A stretch of DNA of 7,773 nucleotides from CAYRLZ01 sp964425275 (GCA_964425275.1 CAYRLZ010000098.1:1-7773), one strand, 5' to 3'. Shown: positions 1 through 6,976, counted from the first letter of the stretch. A program made the numbers and translations. Notes: generated by a model from the sequence alone, not told the origin.

Positions 1-156
1 ATTAGAAAGAGTGAGATTGATAAATTTGTTTTAGAGGGGGAACGGGTGAGGTGTCCAGCGGGAAAGTATTCAATCGGGAAGATAATTCAGGTGATTTTTA
101 GTAAAGGCAAGATTTCCCAAACCCACTTTTTCAGAGTTCTCCCTAGCAAGACTTGA
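1..156 (+). CDS. C-terminal fragment of an upstream gene, function unknown
   Basis: Frame 1 is open from the window edge for 51 codons to a TGA at 154-156. The visible residues are a basic, beta-rich tail containing RVRCPAGKYSIGKIIQVIF and ending FFRVLPSKT. I do not recognise a family from so short a tail, and the start lies outside the window. The mix of charged and hydrophobic residues is compatible with a real protein end, but 51 open codons alone is only moderate evidence. The stop codon is embedded in the TTGACA box of the next promoter, so this gene and the histidine kinase gene are packed almost without a spacer, yet the kinase gene seems to have its own promoter. Confidence 0.5.
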   Translation: MRKSEIDKFVLEGERVRCPAGKYSIGKIIQVIFSKGKISQTHFFRVLPSKT

Positions 157-180
157 CAAACGGAATTTTAAGAGTAAAAT
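153..180 (+). promoter_or_regulatory. Sigma70-type promoter for the kinase operon
   Basis: A perfect -35 hexamer TTGACA (153-158) is followed after 16 bp by TAAAAT (175-180), a 5/6 match to the -10 consensus. Transcription would begin near 186-188, only about 4-6 bases before the kinase ATG at 192. The -35 box overlaps the TGA stop (154-156) of the upstream gene. No Shine-Dalgarno sequence lies between the -10 box and the ATG, so the message would be leaderless or nearly so. The match is read directly from the sequence; use in vivo is inferred. Confidence 0.65.
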
Positions 181-191
181 AATTATAGTAA

Positions 192-1643
192 ATGGATATT
201 CGGAGAGAGACCAAGATTTTGGAATTTCTTCCCTTTCCGCTATTTATTGAGAATCGGGAGGAGAAAATTGTTTTTGCTAATCGGTCGTTTTTAGAACTGG
301 TTGCCTCTTTATCCCAAGAGCAACTTTTGTCTCAAACCTGGCGGGATTTTGTCTTTCCCCAGGATATTCACCTGATTGAAGAAAGAAGGCGCGAAAGGGA
401 AAAGAAATCCATTTCTGTCTTTACCCATTTATTATCAGCAAGGGGGAATCTCCCGGTAAAGATTATTTTTTCTCCCCTCTTTGAAGGGAAGGTCTTCCAA
501 GGTGTTATCGCTACCATCTTCCCAACCGAAAAAGAGACTCGCTTAAAGATTGAGAACGAGTTTTATGAAGAGATGGTAGAATCTTCCATTGATGGGATTG
601 TGGTTATGGAAAACGGCAAGATAATATTTCACAACCGGCGGCTGGCGGAGATGACCGGCTTTACCACCACCGAGTTGTTATCTTCCCCATTGGCTAAGAT
701 TGTTTCTGAGGCGAGTCTTTCCCAAATCCAGACAATAATCACTAATCCCAACTCAATCCTCTTTCCTCTCCATTATGAGATTGAACTCTTAACGAAATCA
801 AAAAAAAGGTTAGACTGTGAGTTGCGGGTCTGCCCGATAAAGAAAGGGGGGGTGAAGTTAATTCTTTACTTCCGAGACATTTCCCTACTGAAAGAAGCCG
901 AGCGCAATAAGACGGATATCTTTGGGAAGATATCCCATGAGATTCTCAACCCCCTATCAACGATAAAAGAGACGATTACCATTTTACAGGAAAAAGCCAG
1001 TGAACGATTAGAGCCGGTTCATAAAAAATTCCTCACCCTGGCCGCGGAAGAGGTAATGCGCCTAAAGCGCATTGCTGATAATTTGATTGATGTCTCCCGG
1101 ATTGCCCGGGGTAAGACCCCCTTAAATATCCGAGAAGTAAAATTTGAGGAGATAGTTGACAAGGCCTTAAATAGTTTGCAACTCTTTATCCAGAAGCAAG
1201 GTGTGGAGGTGGTGAAGGAGATACCGACTCCTCTCCCACCATTTCTCGCTGACCCTGACCGCCTCTCCTCCATCGTGATAAACCTCTTGGACAACGCAAT
1301 TAAATTTTCCCCGGAGCGAGGAAAGATAATTATCAAGGCGGTTTGCCTCCCGCCCGATGACCCAATTATTCAAGGGCGCAACCTACCACTAACCGATAAC
1401 TATCTTTTAGTCTCCGTCACTGATTCTGGACCAGGAATTGACGAAGAGAGCCGAGAACGGATATTTGAACGGTTTGAGCGGGGAAAGTCTGCGGTTGGCA
1501 TTAAGGGTATCGGGCTGGGATTAGCCATCGTGAAGGAATTTATTGGCCTGGCCCGGGGTGATATCTGGGTGGAAAGTTCTTTAGGAGTTGGTTCTACCTT
1601 TACTTTTGTCTTGCCTCTGTTTAAGAAGAAAGAGGAATTATAA
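192..1643 (+). CDS. Soluble PAS-PAS sensor histidine kinase
   Basis: This is a 483-residue two-component sensor kinase that should autophosphorylate a histidine and pass the phosphate to a response regulator, very likely its neighbour. Residues ~8-115 and ~122-236 look like two PAS domains; the second has the typical SSIDGIVVMENGKIIFHN opening. A HisKA dimerisation helix follows with the H-box GKISHEILNPL (His249). The HATPase domain has the N-box NLLDNAIKFSP (Asn364, Asn368), G1 DSGPGI (411-416), F-box FERFER (425-430) and G2 GIGLGLAIV (439-447), so all kinase motifs are intact. There is no signal peptide or membrane helix, so it should sense a cytoplasmic or diffusible signal, which cannot be told from sequence. 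The ATG at 192 follows an in-frame TAG at 186-188, so no earlier start is possible, and no ribosome-binding site precedes it. Confidence 0.95.
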   Translation: MDIRRETKILEFLPFPLFIENREEKIVFANRSFLELVASLSQEQLLSQTWRDFVFPQDIHLIEERRREREKKSISVFTHLLSARGNLPVKIIFSPLFEGKVFQGVIATIFPTEKETRLKIENEFYEEMVESSIDGIVVMENGKIIFHNRRLAEMTGFTTTELLSSPLAKIVSEASLSQIQTIITNPNSILFPLHYEIELLTKSKKRLDCELRVCPIKKGGVKLILYFRDISLLKEAERNKTDIFGKISHEILNPLSTIKETITILQEKASERLEPVHKKFLTLAAEEVMRLKRIADNLIDVSRIARGKTPLNIREVKFEEIVDKALNSLQLFIQKQGVEVVKEIPTPLPPFLADPDRLSSIVINLLDNAIKFSPERGKIIIKAVCLPPDDPIIQGRNLPLTDNYLLVSVTDSGPGIDEESRERIFERFERGKSAVGIKGIGLGLAIVKEFIGLARGDIWVESSLGVGSTFTFVLPLFKKKEEL

Positions 1644-1656
1644 ACCCGACCAAAAG

Positions 1657-1725
1657 ATGAGAGCGGAGATTAAAAGAAAAGAGGCGGACAATCGGCGAAT
1701 TACCCTCTTTGTCTGTTTTCAATGA
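1657..1725 (+). other. Possible 22-codon leader ORF coupled to the regulator
   Basis: The gap between kinase and regulator contains an ATG-initiated frame of 22 codons (MRAEIKRKEADNRR, then ITLFVCFQ). Its TGA overlaps the regulator's ATG as ATGA, the geometry of translational coupling. The regulator has no Shine-Dalgarno sequence of its own, so re-initiation would explain its translation. The mini-ORF also has no good ribosome site; the nearest, AGAGGA at 1631-1636, is about 20 bases from its ATG. The same gap has a 7-bp inverted repeat, AAAGAGG (1678-1684) and CCTCTTT (1704-1710), that could fold over this ORF. It may be chance. Confidence 0.25.
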
Positions 1726-2276
1726 ATGGCGAAAAGAAAAAGATACTTCTGGTGGAAGACGAGGTAAACTTGCGCGAAGTGACAGAGTATCGGCTGAAGG
1801 AGGCGGGCTATGAAGTAATTACCGCACCCGACGGTTTTTTTGCTATCTCCCTTGCCCAGAGAGAAAATCCAAACCTTATCCTTCTTGATTTGATGCTCCC
1901 GAAATTGGACGGCTATGCGGTCTGCCGGATGTTGCGATTAAATGAATCAACCAAAAATATACCAATAATAATGTTAACCGCCCGAACCGCTCCTCAGGAT
2001 CGCGACCGGGGAATCGAGATGGGGGCAAATCTCTATCTGACAAAACCAGTAGATATACCGCTCTTACTCCAAAAGATTTCGGAATTGCTTCAAGGTAAGA
2101 AGGTGGAGACTGGAGAAGAAATAACCCCGGGTCCATCTCCGGAAAAAGAGCCGGTTATTCTGTCCAACGCGGCGGACAAAGAAGGTATCCAGGAAGTAGG
2201 GCAAAAACCAGATAAGATAAAAAAGAGTGAGTCGCTCTTTTTCTTCTCCTCTATTTTCTCTCTTTTTAACCGTTGA
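1722..2276 (+). CDS. Receiver-only response regulator with hydrophobic C-terminal tail
   Basis: This 184-residue protein has a complete receiver (REC) domain at residues ~6-124: acidic pair Glu12/Asp13 in LLVEDE, phosphoacceptor Asp56 in LLDLMLPKLDG, switch Thr86 in MLTAR, and Lys108 in LTKPVD. It is the likely phosphorylation partner of the kinase 78 bases upstream. After the receiver there is no DNA-binding or enzymatic output domain. Instead residues ~125-172 are a low-complexity, Pro/Glu/Lys-rich and probably disordered segment, followed by an aromatic, hydrophobic end (SLFFFSSIFSLFNR, 171-184) encoded by a long pyrimidine tract. The tail could be a membrane- or partner-binding peptide, or simply unconstrained sequence. 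No Shine-Dalgarno precedes the ATG. It should act by protein-protein contact, in the manner of CheY or Spo0F, but its target is unknown. Confidence 0.92.
   Translation: MNGEKKKILLVEDEVNLREVTEYRLKEAGYEVITAPDGFFAISLAQRENPNLILLDLMLPKLDGYAVCRMLRLNESTKNIPIIMLTARTAPQDRDRGIEMGANLYLTKPVDIPLLLQKISELLQGKKVETGEEITPGPSPEKEPVILSNAADKEGIQEVGQKPDKIKKSESLFFFSSIFSLFNR
2220..2242 (+). other. A/U-rich hairpin at the 3' end of the regulator gene
   Basis: AAAAAGAG (2220-2227) and CTCTTTTT (2235-2242) form a perfect 8-bp stem with a 7-base loop, followed by pyrimidine-rich sequence. It lies inside the last codons of the regulator, about 30 bases before the protease start. The stem has only two G:C pairs and no clean U-run after it, so it is a weak candidate for partial termination or an RNA processing site between the signalling genes and the protease gene. 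It may be chance in homopolymer-rich DNA. Confidence 0.2.
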
Positions 2277-3922
2277 GATTTCAAAGAAATTACCTGTCCT
2301 TTTTTTTAATATTTAATATCCTTCGGGCAATGCCCCCCAACCCCTTTTCTTGGTCGGTTCCTAAAATCCGTCTCCCCAAAGGGGTTGAGAAACCAGAAAG
2401 GATTAAGAGGATTAAAGCGGAGACGAGAAGGAATACTGTCCTCCTCTGTGATTTTTCGGATAACACCCACCGCTATCCCCAAGACAAATTCTCATCCCTC
2501 CTTTTTGGTCGTGGCACTTTCTCTTTAAGCGATTATTACCTTGAAGTCTCCTATAATAATCTGAAATTAGAAGGGGAGGTGAGCCCCTGGATAAGAATGG
2601 ATAAACCATACAGTCATTATACCGGGGATTCCTTTGGAGTTTACCGTGATTTCCCTAACAACTCCCAGGGGCTAATTTATGATTTAATCCCCCGGGTGGA
2701 TGGCGATATAAACTTTCGGGAATATGACAACGATGGCGATGGTTATGTTGACTGTATTTTTGTTGTCCATGCCGGACCCGGAGCGGAGGAGACCGGGAAT
2801 AGGAAAGATTTCTGGTCGCATAAGTGGCAACTTTCGGATAACAGCCAAGGCTGTCCTGGCGTCTATTTAACCAATGACGGCGTCTATATTGATGCCTACA
2901 CCATCCAACCGGAAAGGTTTTTGGATGGTAACCTTATCACGATTGGCGTCTTTGCCCATGAATACGGTCATATCTTAGGACTACCGGATTTATACGATAC
3001 CGACTATTCTTCCTCCGGTTTAGGAATTTTCTGTCTGATGGCCGCTGGCTCTTGGGCAAAGAGAGACGGTTCATCACTACCCGGTAGTTCACCGGTCCAT
3101 CCTAATGTTTGGTGCAAATATCTTCTCGGCTGGCTTATCCCGGATTCGCTCCAGAGGGGTTTCCTTACCGAAAAGAGAGATGCTTTACTGCCTGCAGTCT
3201 GTGATACCCCTTTCGCTTATCGCCTGCTGGGAAATCCTTTGGGCGTTGACTGGTCACCAGAGGCCCCGGGGAGCGGTGAATACTTTTTAATTGAGAATCG
3301 TTTTTGTGATAAGTTTGACCAAGGGTTGCCTGGTTCCGGGCTTTTACTTCTCCACATTGACGAGCAACAAAAAGGAAACGATAATGAGCGGAGCCCTCTG
3401 GTCGGGATTCTCCGCCCAAAAAAAGAGGGCTTTTCACTTCCCAGGAATTATTGGGGAGCGGCGACTGATTTATGGAAAGATGACACCACGGGTCTGGCTG
3501 GCTGGACAACCCCCAATTCCGATTTCTATTCCGGACTCCCTTCTGGAGTTTGGGTGAAAAATATCTCCCCATCCGGTAAGGTGATGACCGCTGACTTATT
3601 GATTGAACCGGTTCTCTTAGGAGAGGTTTACGCCTATCCTAACCCCTGTATCAAAAAAAGGCATGACTCTTTGACGATTTATTACTGCCCTTCGGACACC
3701 CAAAGGATAAGAGAAAAACCACGCTTTTCGGTCTCAATATTCTCTCTATCCGGTGAACATATAAAAACCCTCCCTGGTGAACCGGGCAAAAGACAGGTCT
3801 TTTGGGACCTGAAAAACGAAAGGGGAAGAGAAGTGGCCAGTGGTCTTTATTTTTATCTAATTGAGGTGGCAATAGAAAAAAGGGTGGAGAGGAGAAGAGG
3901 TTTTTTTAGTGTCGTGCATTGA
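2273..3922 (+). CDS. Secreted M6-family zinc metalloprotease with FlgD-like C-terminal domain
   Basis: This 549-residue protein belongs to the M6 (immune inhibitor A-like) peptidases. The zinc site HEYGHILGLPD spans residues 229-239: His229, His233 and Asp239 are the predicted ligands and Glu230 the catalytic base. Met256 in FCLMAAGSW fits the Met-turn. An acidic DNDGDGYVD segment (152-160) before the active site may bind calcium. Residues 1-19 form a signal peptide (basic start, core YLSFFLIFNIL, cleavage probably after Ala19). Residues ~451-536 form a FlgD/Por-type beta-sandwich (AYPNP start, then FWDLKNERGREVASGLYFY), often found on exported proteins of candidate phyla and Bacteroidota-like bacteria. 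The TTG start is forced: an in-frame TAA sits at 2267-2269, and the next ATG (2330) would remove the signal peptide. The start overlaps the regulator's stop as TTGA, with no Shine-Dalgarno. It should degrade extracellular protein; the substrate is unknown. Confidence 0.93.
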   Translation: MRFQRNYLSFFLIFNILRAMPPNPFSWSVPKIRLPKGVEKPERIKRIKAETRRNTVLLCDFSDNTHRYPQDKFSSLLFGRGTFSLSDYYLEVSYNNLKLEGEVSPWIRMDKPYSHYTGDSFGVYRDFPNNSQGLIYDLIPRVDGDINFREYDNDGDGYVDCIFVVHAGPGAEETGNRKDFWSHKWQLSDNSQGCPGVYLTNDGVYIDAYTIQPERFLDGNLITIGVFAHEYGHILGLPDLYDTDYSSSGLGIFCLMAAGSWAKRDGSSLPGSSPVHPNVWCKYLLGWLIPDSLQRGFLTEKRDALLPAVCDTPFAYRLLGNPLGVDWSPEAPGSGEYFLIENRFCDKFDQGLPGSGLLLLHIDEQQKGNDNERSPLVGILRPKKEGFSLPRNYWGAATDLWKDDTTGLAGWTTPNSDFYSGLPSGVWVKNISPSGKVMTADLLIEPVLLGEVYAYPNPCIKKRHDSLTIYYCPSDTQRIREKPRFSVSIFSLSGEHIKTLPGEPGKRQVFWDLKNERGREVASGLYFYLIEVAIEKRVERRRGFFSVVH

Positions 3923-3927
3923 AGCGT

Positions 3928-3935
3928 GGGGAGGG
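3928..3935 (+). promoter_or_regulatory. Ribosome-binding site fixing the fabG start
   Basis: GGGGAGGG ends 3 bases before the ATG at 3939, a strong anti-Shine-Dalgarno match and the best ribosome site in the window. It decides against the GTG at 3909, which would add ten residues not expected in FabG and place the start inside the protease gene. It also shows that the host does use Shine-Dalgarno initiation for some genes. Confidence 0.85.
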
Positions 3936-3938
3936 ATT

Positions 3939-4679
3939 ATGTTTAACTTCAAGGGTAAAAAGATAATCGTCACCGGCGCCGGTTCCGGGATTGGTAAGGC
4001 AATTGCCAAGAGATTTGCCGAATTTGGCGGCTATATTGCGGTCTGTGATATTGATGCCAATGCGGCCAGGCAGGTAGCGCGGGAAATAGAGATTCTTGGT
4101 GCCAAGGCATTGCCTTATCAGGTGGACTGCGCCAATTACCAAGAAGTAGAAGCGGTTACCGATAAGATTGCCTTGGATTTTGACGGCATAGAAATTCTAA
4201 TCAATAATGCCGGCATAACCCGAGATTCTCTCTTGTTGCGAATGAAGGAGGAGGATTTTGACCGGGTCTTGGCCGTAAATCTGAAAGGGGTCTTTAACTT
4301 CACCCGCTCCGTTCTAAAATATCTCCTTAAAGAAAAGTGGGGGCGGATAATAAATATCGCCTCGGTTGTCGGTGAGATGGGTAATCCCGGACAGTCAAAT
4401 TATTCAGCGGCCAAGGCCGGAATCATCGGATTTACGAAGTCAGTGGCCAAAGAGGTCGGCGCGCGGAATATAACAGTAAATGTCGTCTCCCCGGGTTTTA
4501 TCATTACCCCGATGACCGAATCGCTCCCCCCGGAGATAAAAGAGAGATATATTAAAAGTATCCCCCTCCGCCGCGCCGGCGAGCCGGTGGAGGTAGCAAA
4601 CCTCTGTCTATTCTTGGCATCCGATTATGCGAGTTATATCACTGCTCAGGTGATTCGGATTGATGGCGGGATGTTCTAA
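3939..4679 (+). CDS. fabG: 3-oxoacyl-[acyl-carrier-protein] reductase, SDR family
   Basis: This 246-residue classical short-chain dehydrogenase is typical of FabG in length and motifs. FabG reduces 3-oxoacyl-ACP to 3-hydroxyacyl-ACP in cytoplasmic fatty-acid elongation. Visible motifs are the Rossmann glycine loop TGAGSGIG (12-19), NNAG (89-92), Asn114 in AVNLKG, catalytic Ser142 in NIASVVG, and Tyr155/Lys159 in NYSAAKA. The C-terminus QVIRIDGGMF is characteristic, and RDSLLLRMKEEDFDRVLAVNLKGVFN is very FabG-like (given here as positions ~95-120). Ser16 replaces the Arg often seen in NADPH-using FabGs, and Asp37 ends the second strand (VCDID), a pattern often linked to NADH preference. It starts 16 bases after the protease stop, with a strong ribosome site. 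No other fatty-acid genes are nearby, so a different 3-oxoacyl or alcohol substrate cannot be excluded. Confidence 0.9.
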   Translation: MFNFKGKKIIVTGAGSGIGKAIAKRFAEFGGYIAVCDIDANAARQVAREIEILGAKALPYQVDCANYQEVEAVTDKIALDFDGIEILINNAGITRDSLLLRMKEEDFDRVLAVNLKGVFNFTRSVLKYLLKEKWGRIINIASVVGEMGNPGQSNYSAAKAGIIGFTKSVAKEVGARNITVNVVSPGFIITPMTESLPPEIKERYIKSIPLRRAGEPVEVANLCLFLASDYASYITAQVIRIDGGMF

Positions 4680-4705
4680 CTTAACCTTTGAGGCGGATAC
4701 CCGTA

Positions 4706-6391
4706 ATGGATAAAAAGTATTGCGTTCTTAAAATCTTACTCTTACTCTTTCTCTTTTCCCGCCCTCTCTTTGGTTTTAAGTTTGTTGTCTTAGGTGACCG
4801 CACCCCCTTAGACCCCAAGACCGGTAAAGAGACTTTTGAGAGAATCTTAAACGAGATAAAACTTCTTGCCCCCGACTTCATTGTTCACCTCGGGAATCTA
4901 ATAAAAGGCCATATCTCCGATACCGTCAAAATTAAGATGGAATGGGAGTATGTAATTAAGACCTTTCAGGAATTAGGGGTTCCCTATTATTTCTGCCCGG
5001 GGAGTGAGGATATCTTAAATGAGAAGTCCGAAGAGATTTATCTCCGTTATTTCAATCGGACCTATTATTCGTTTAATTACGAAAATTGCCACTTTGTTGT
5101 ATTAGACTTCTCCCGTTTTCCGAGATATGAGGAGGTGCCGAAGGAGATGATTGATTGGTTAAGGGATGATTTGTATCTTGCCCGGCGGGCGAAATTTACC
5201 TTCGTCTTTGCCCATCGCCCCTACTGGCGGACCCTGAAAGAGAAGTGGGGTTTACATAAAATGTTTGTCCGCTATGGTGTTGACTATCTATTCTCCGGAC
5301 ACGGTTGTTTTTATCTCTATCACCTTATGGACAGTGTCCACTACATTCAGGTTGGACCATCCGGGGCACGCCTTAAAGAAGAGACCGAGGAGTCCTTCCC
5401 GAATTATCTCTTGATTGAAGTGGAGAAAAAAAGGGTTAATATCTTAGTGATAAAACCGGGGTCGCTCTTCCCAAAAGAAAAGATAAGCCTTAAAGAATTG
5501 GAGGCGCGCAAGAAAATTGAAGAGATTGGGATAAAGATTTCCAGGTTTTCCCTCCGGGGGAATTCATCAGACACGGTTTCGGTTGAGATTGAAAACCCTT
5601 TCTTTGAAGAATTAAAAGGAGAACTCTTATGGCGGCAATACTCCTGGGAGATATCGCCACCAAAGGCTGTGTTTTACCTGGCGCCAAAGAGTTCGGGTTA
5701 TTTCACTTTTAACCTTGCCCCCCGGTCCGCGCAGGGGTTTTTCCCCCTCCCGGAGTTAGTCACTTCTTTTGCCAATGAGGAAAGAGAGAAGAGACTAATT
5801 ACCCGCCGACTTAACATCATTAGAGAAATAAAAGTCCAACCAGTTTTGCCGCCGATAACCCTGGATGGTGAACTAAAAGAGTTTCTGGATAGTATTACCA
5901 CCTTCGGCAATGAATTGGGTGGGGAGGCGGGATTAAATTCAAAACTCTACCTGGGTTATGACACTTCTAATCTTTATATCGGGGTAGTAAATTATGAAAA
6001 GCAAATTACCGCACAGGTTCGGGGAAGTGCCGGGGCAATAAAAAAAGACGACCACTGCTCATTTTTAATATCCTTTTCCCTGGATACTTTATATGAAATC
6101 ACCTTCAATCCCCTTGGTTTTAGTTTAGATGCCCGATATATAAAAGAGAAAAAGAGTTACCGAAGACGAGAATGGGCGGGTTCGTATTACTTAAAAACCA
6201 AAATTGGTGAAGGTTACTGGCAAGGTGAAATGGCCTTGCCTTTGCCCAAAAGTGTTTATGAGAGAGACCGACTGATTGGCTTTAATTTCCTCCGTTATTC
6301 CCAGACCGAAGGCAAATTCCTTGTTTTCCAGCCGCCGTATTCTTTGGATGATGTCTCCTTGGGGAGTCTAATATTGACTAAACCCCGTTAA
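4706..6391 (+). CDS. Exported metallophosphoesterase-fold protein with degenerate metal site and CBM9-like domain
   Basis: This 561-residue exported protein starts with a signal peptide (residues ~1-23: KK, then the core VLKILLLLFLF, cleavage near LFG). Residues ~25-250 have the strand/motif order of calcineurin-like phosphoesterases, but the ligands are eroded: LGDRT (Asp31, usual DxH is DxT), HLGNLI (usual GD is GN64), PGSED (usual GNH[D/E] is GSED, 99-102), FAHRP (His170 kept), SGHGC (usual GHxH, Cys201). Residues ~275-345 look like a beta-sandwich linker. Residues ~382-561 resemble a CBM9/DOMON-type carbohydrate-binding domain (ITLDGELKEF; LYLGYDTSNLYIGV; DDHCSFLISF; YWQGEMALPLP). A TTG at 4688 could add six residues, but the ATG at 4706 has GAGG 12 bases upstream and gives a cleaner signal peptide. 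The likely role is binding or processing a surface polymer; catalysis is doubtful. Confidence 0.8.
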   Translation: MDKKYCVLKILLLLFLFSRPLFGFKFVVLGDRTPLDPKTGKETFERILNEIKLLAPDFIVHLGNLIKGHISDTVKIKMEWEYVIKTFQELGVPYYFCPGSEDILNEKSEEIYLRYFNRTYYSFNYENCHFVVLDFSRFPRYEEVPKEMIDWLRDDLYLARRAKFTFVFAHRPYWRTLKEKWGLHKMFVRYGVDYLFSGHGCFYLYHLMDSVHYIQVGPSGARLKEETEESFPNYLLIEVEKKRVNILVIKPGSLFPKEKISLKELEARKKIEEIGIKISRFSLRGNSSDTVSVEIENPFFEELKGELLWRQYSWEISPPKAVFYLAPKSSGYFTFNLAPRSAQGFFPLPELVTSFANEEREKRLITRRLNIIREIKVQPVLPPITLDGELKEFLDSITTFGNELGGEAGLNSKLYLGYDTSNLYIGVVNYEKQITAQVRGSAGAIKKDDHCSFLISFSLDTLYEITFNPLGFSLDARYIKEKKSYRRREWAGSYYLKTKIGEGYWQGEMALPLPKSVYERDRLIGFNFLRYSQTEGKFLVFQPPYSLDDVSLGSLILTKPR

Positions 6392-6402
6392 AGATTGCGC
6401 AA

Positions 6403-6837
6403 GTGTCTCGCCTTATTACCTATTTTATCCTATTTGGCTTAATCGTCTTTTTTGCCTTAATCCTTATAAGAAACCTCTTTCCTTCGGAGCGAGAACGGGT
6501 TCTCCGATTGATTGAAAAGGGGAGAAAAGCAGTAGAAGATGAAGATATTACAAGAATTGCCTCCCTTATTGATAAAGACTATTATGATGCCTGGGGGCAT
6601 GACTATCAGCGGTTAGTCAAATTTTTGAGGAATAATTTTAGAATCTATGACGATATAAAAGTATTCGTCCCTTTTCGGAAGGTAGTGTTTGAATATCCCT
6701 TTGCCCAATGCAGTCTAATCGTTCGGGTTAGGGGAAGGAGTGTTGTGGATGGTGAGGACCTAATCTATGCCTCACCACTAATACTTTTTCTCATAAAAGA
6801 AAATAAGAGATGGTTTATCACCGCTGCCTTGCAATAG
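6403..6837 (+). CDS. Small membrane-anchored protein, possible NTF2-like domain
   Basis: This 144-residue protein has one N-terminal membrane helix (residues ~4-22, ITYFILFGLIVFFALILI) and then a soluble domain. That domain starts with two amphipathic helices (RVLRLIEKGRKAVEDEDITR; IASLIDKDYYDAWG) and continues with strands ending in LILFLIKENKRWFITAALQ. The order, length and the Lys-Arg-Trp-Phe strand resemble SnoaL/DUF4440-type NTF2-like folds, but no catalytic residues can be assigned. The GTG start is 11 bases after the upstream stop and has no Shine-Dalgarno; it is chosen because it lies just before the membrane helix and no ATG precedes the helix. It is the last gene of the plus-strand cluster, probably on the same transcript as the phosphoesterase-fold gene. 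Function unknown. Confidence 0.75.
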   Translation: MSRLITYFILFGLIVFFALILIRNLFPSERERVLRLIEKGRKAVEDEDITRIASLIDKDYYDAWGHDYQRLVKFLRNNFRIYDDIKVFVPFRKVVFEYPFAQCSLIVRVRGRSVVDGEDLIYASPLILFLIKENKRWFITAALQ

Positions 6838-6976
6838 ATAAAGCCACTTCTTTTTATACTTGTCTCCTTTTTAATACAATTTTTCTTAAAAATGATATAG
6901 ATAACCTTTTGGGTAAATTGTAATTAAGCTAAGTCATTGATTTTACAATAATTATAAATAATGAAACCATAATTCT
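6838..6976 (+). promoter_or_regulatory. AT-rich spacer with a 7-bp inverted repeat
   Basis: No gene is visible here. The stretch is strongly AT-rich. ATTGTAA (6917-6923) and TTACAAT (6943-6949) form a perfect inverted repeat with centres 26 bp apart. Relative to the start site expected from the downstream sigma54 box (~7004), the arms lie at about -84 and -58, a possible activator-binding position. An AT-only hairpin ATTTTT/AAAAAT (6879-6893) is too weak to call a terminator for the upstream operon. The repeat could be chance in AT-rich DNA. Confidence 0.3.

Noticed and set aside
1678..1710. AAAGAGG/CCTCTTT inverted repeat as a terminator between kinase and regulator
   Set aside because: The stem is short, the loop is 19 bases, and the following GTCTGTTTTC is not a proper T-run.
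3165..3572. 135-codon minus-strand frame inside the protease gene
   Set aside because: It lies entirely antisense to the well-supported M6 protease and has no recognisable motif; it is a shadow frame.
6879..6893. ATTTTT/AAAAAT hairpin as the operon terminator
   Set aside because: The stem is only A:T pairs and the sequence after it is not T-rich; the GC-rich hairpin at 7283-7305 is far better.
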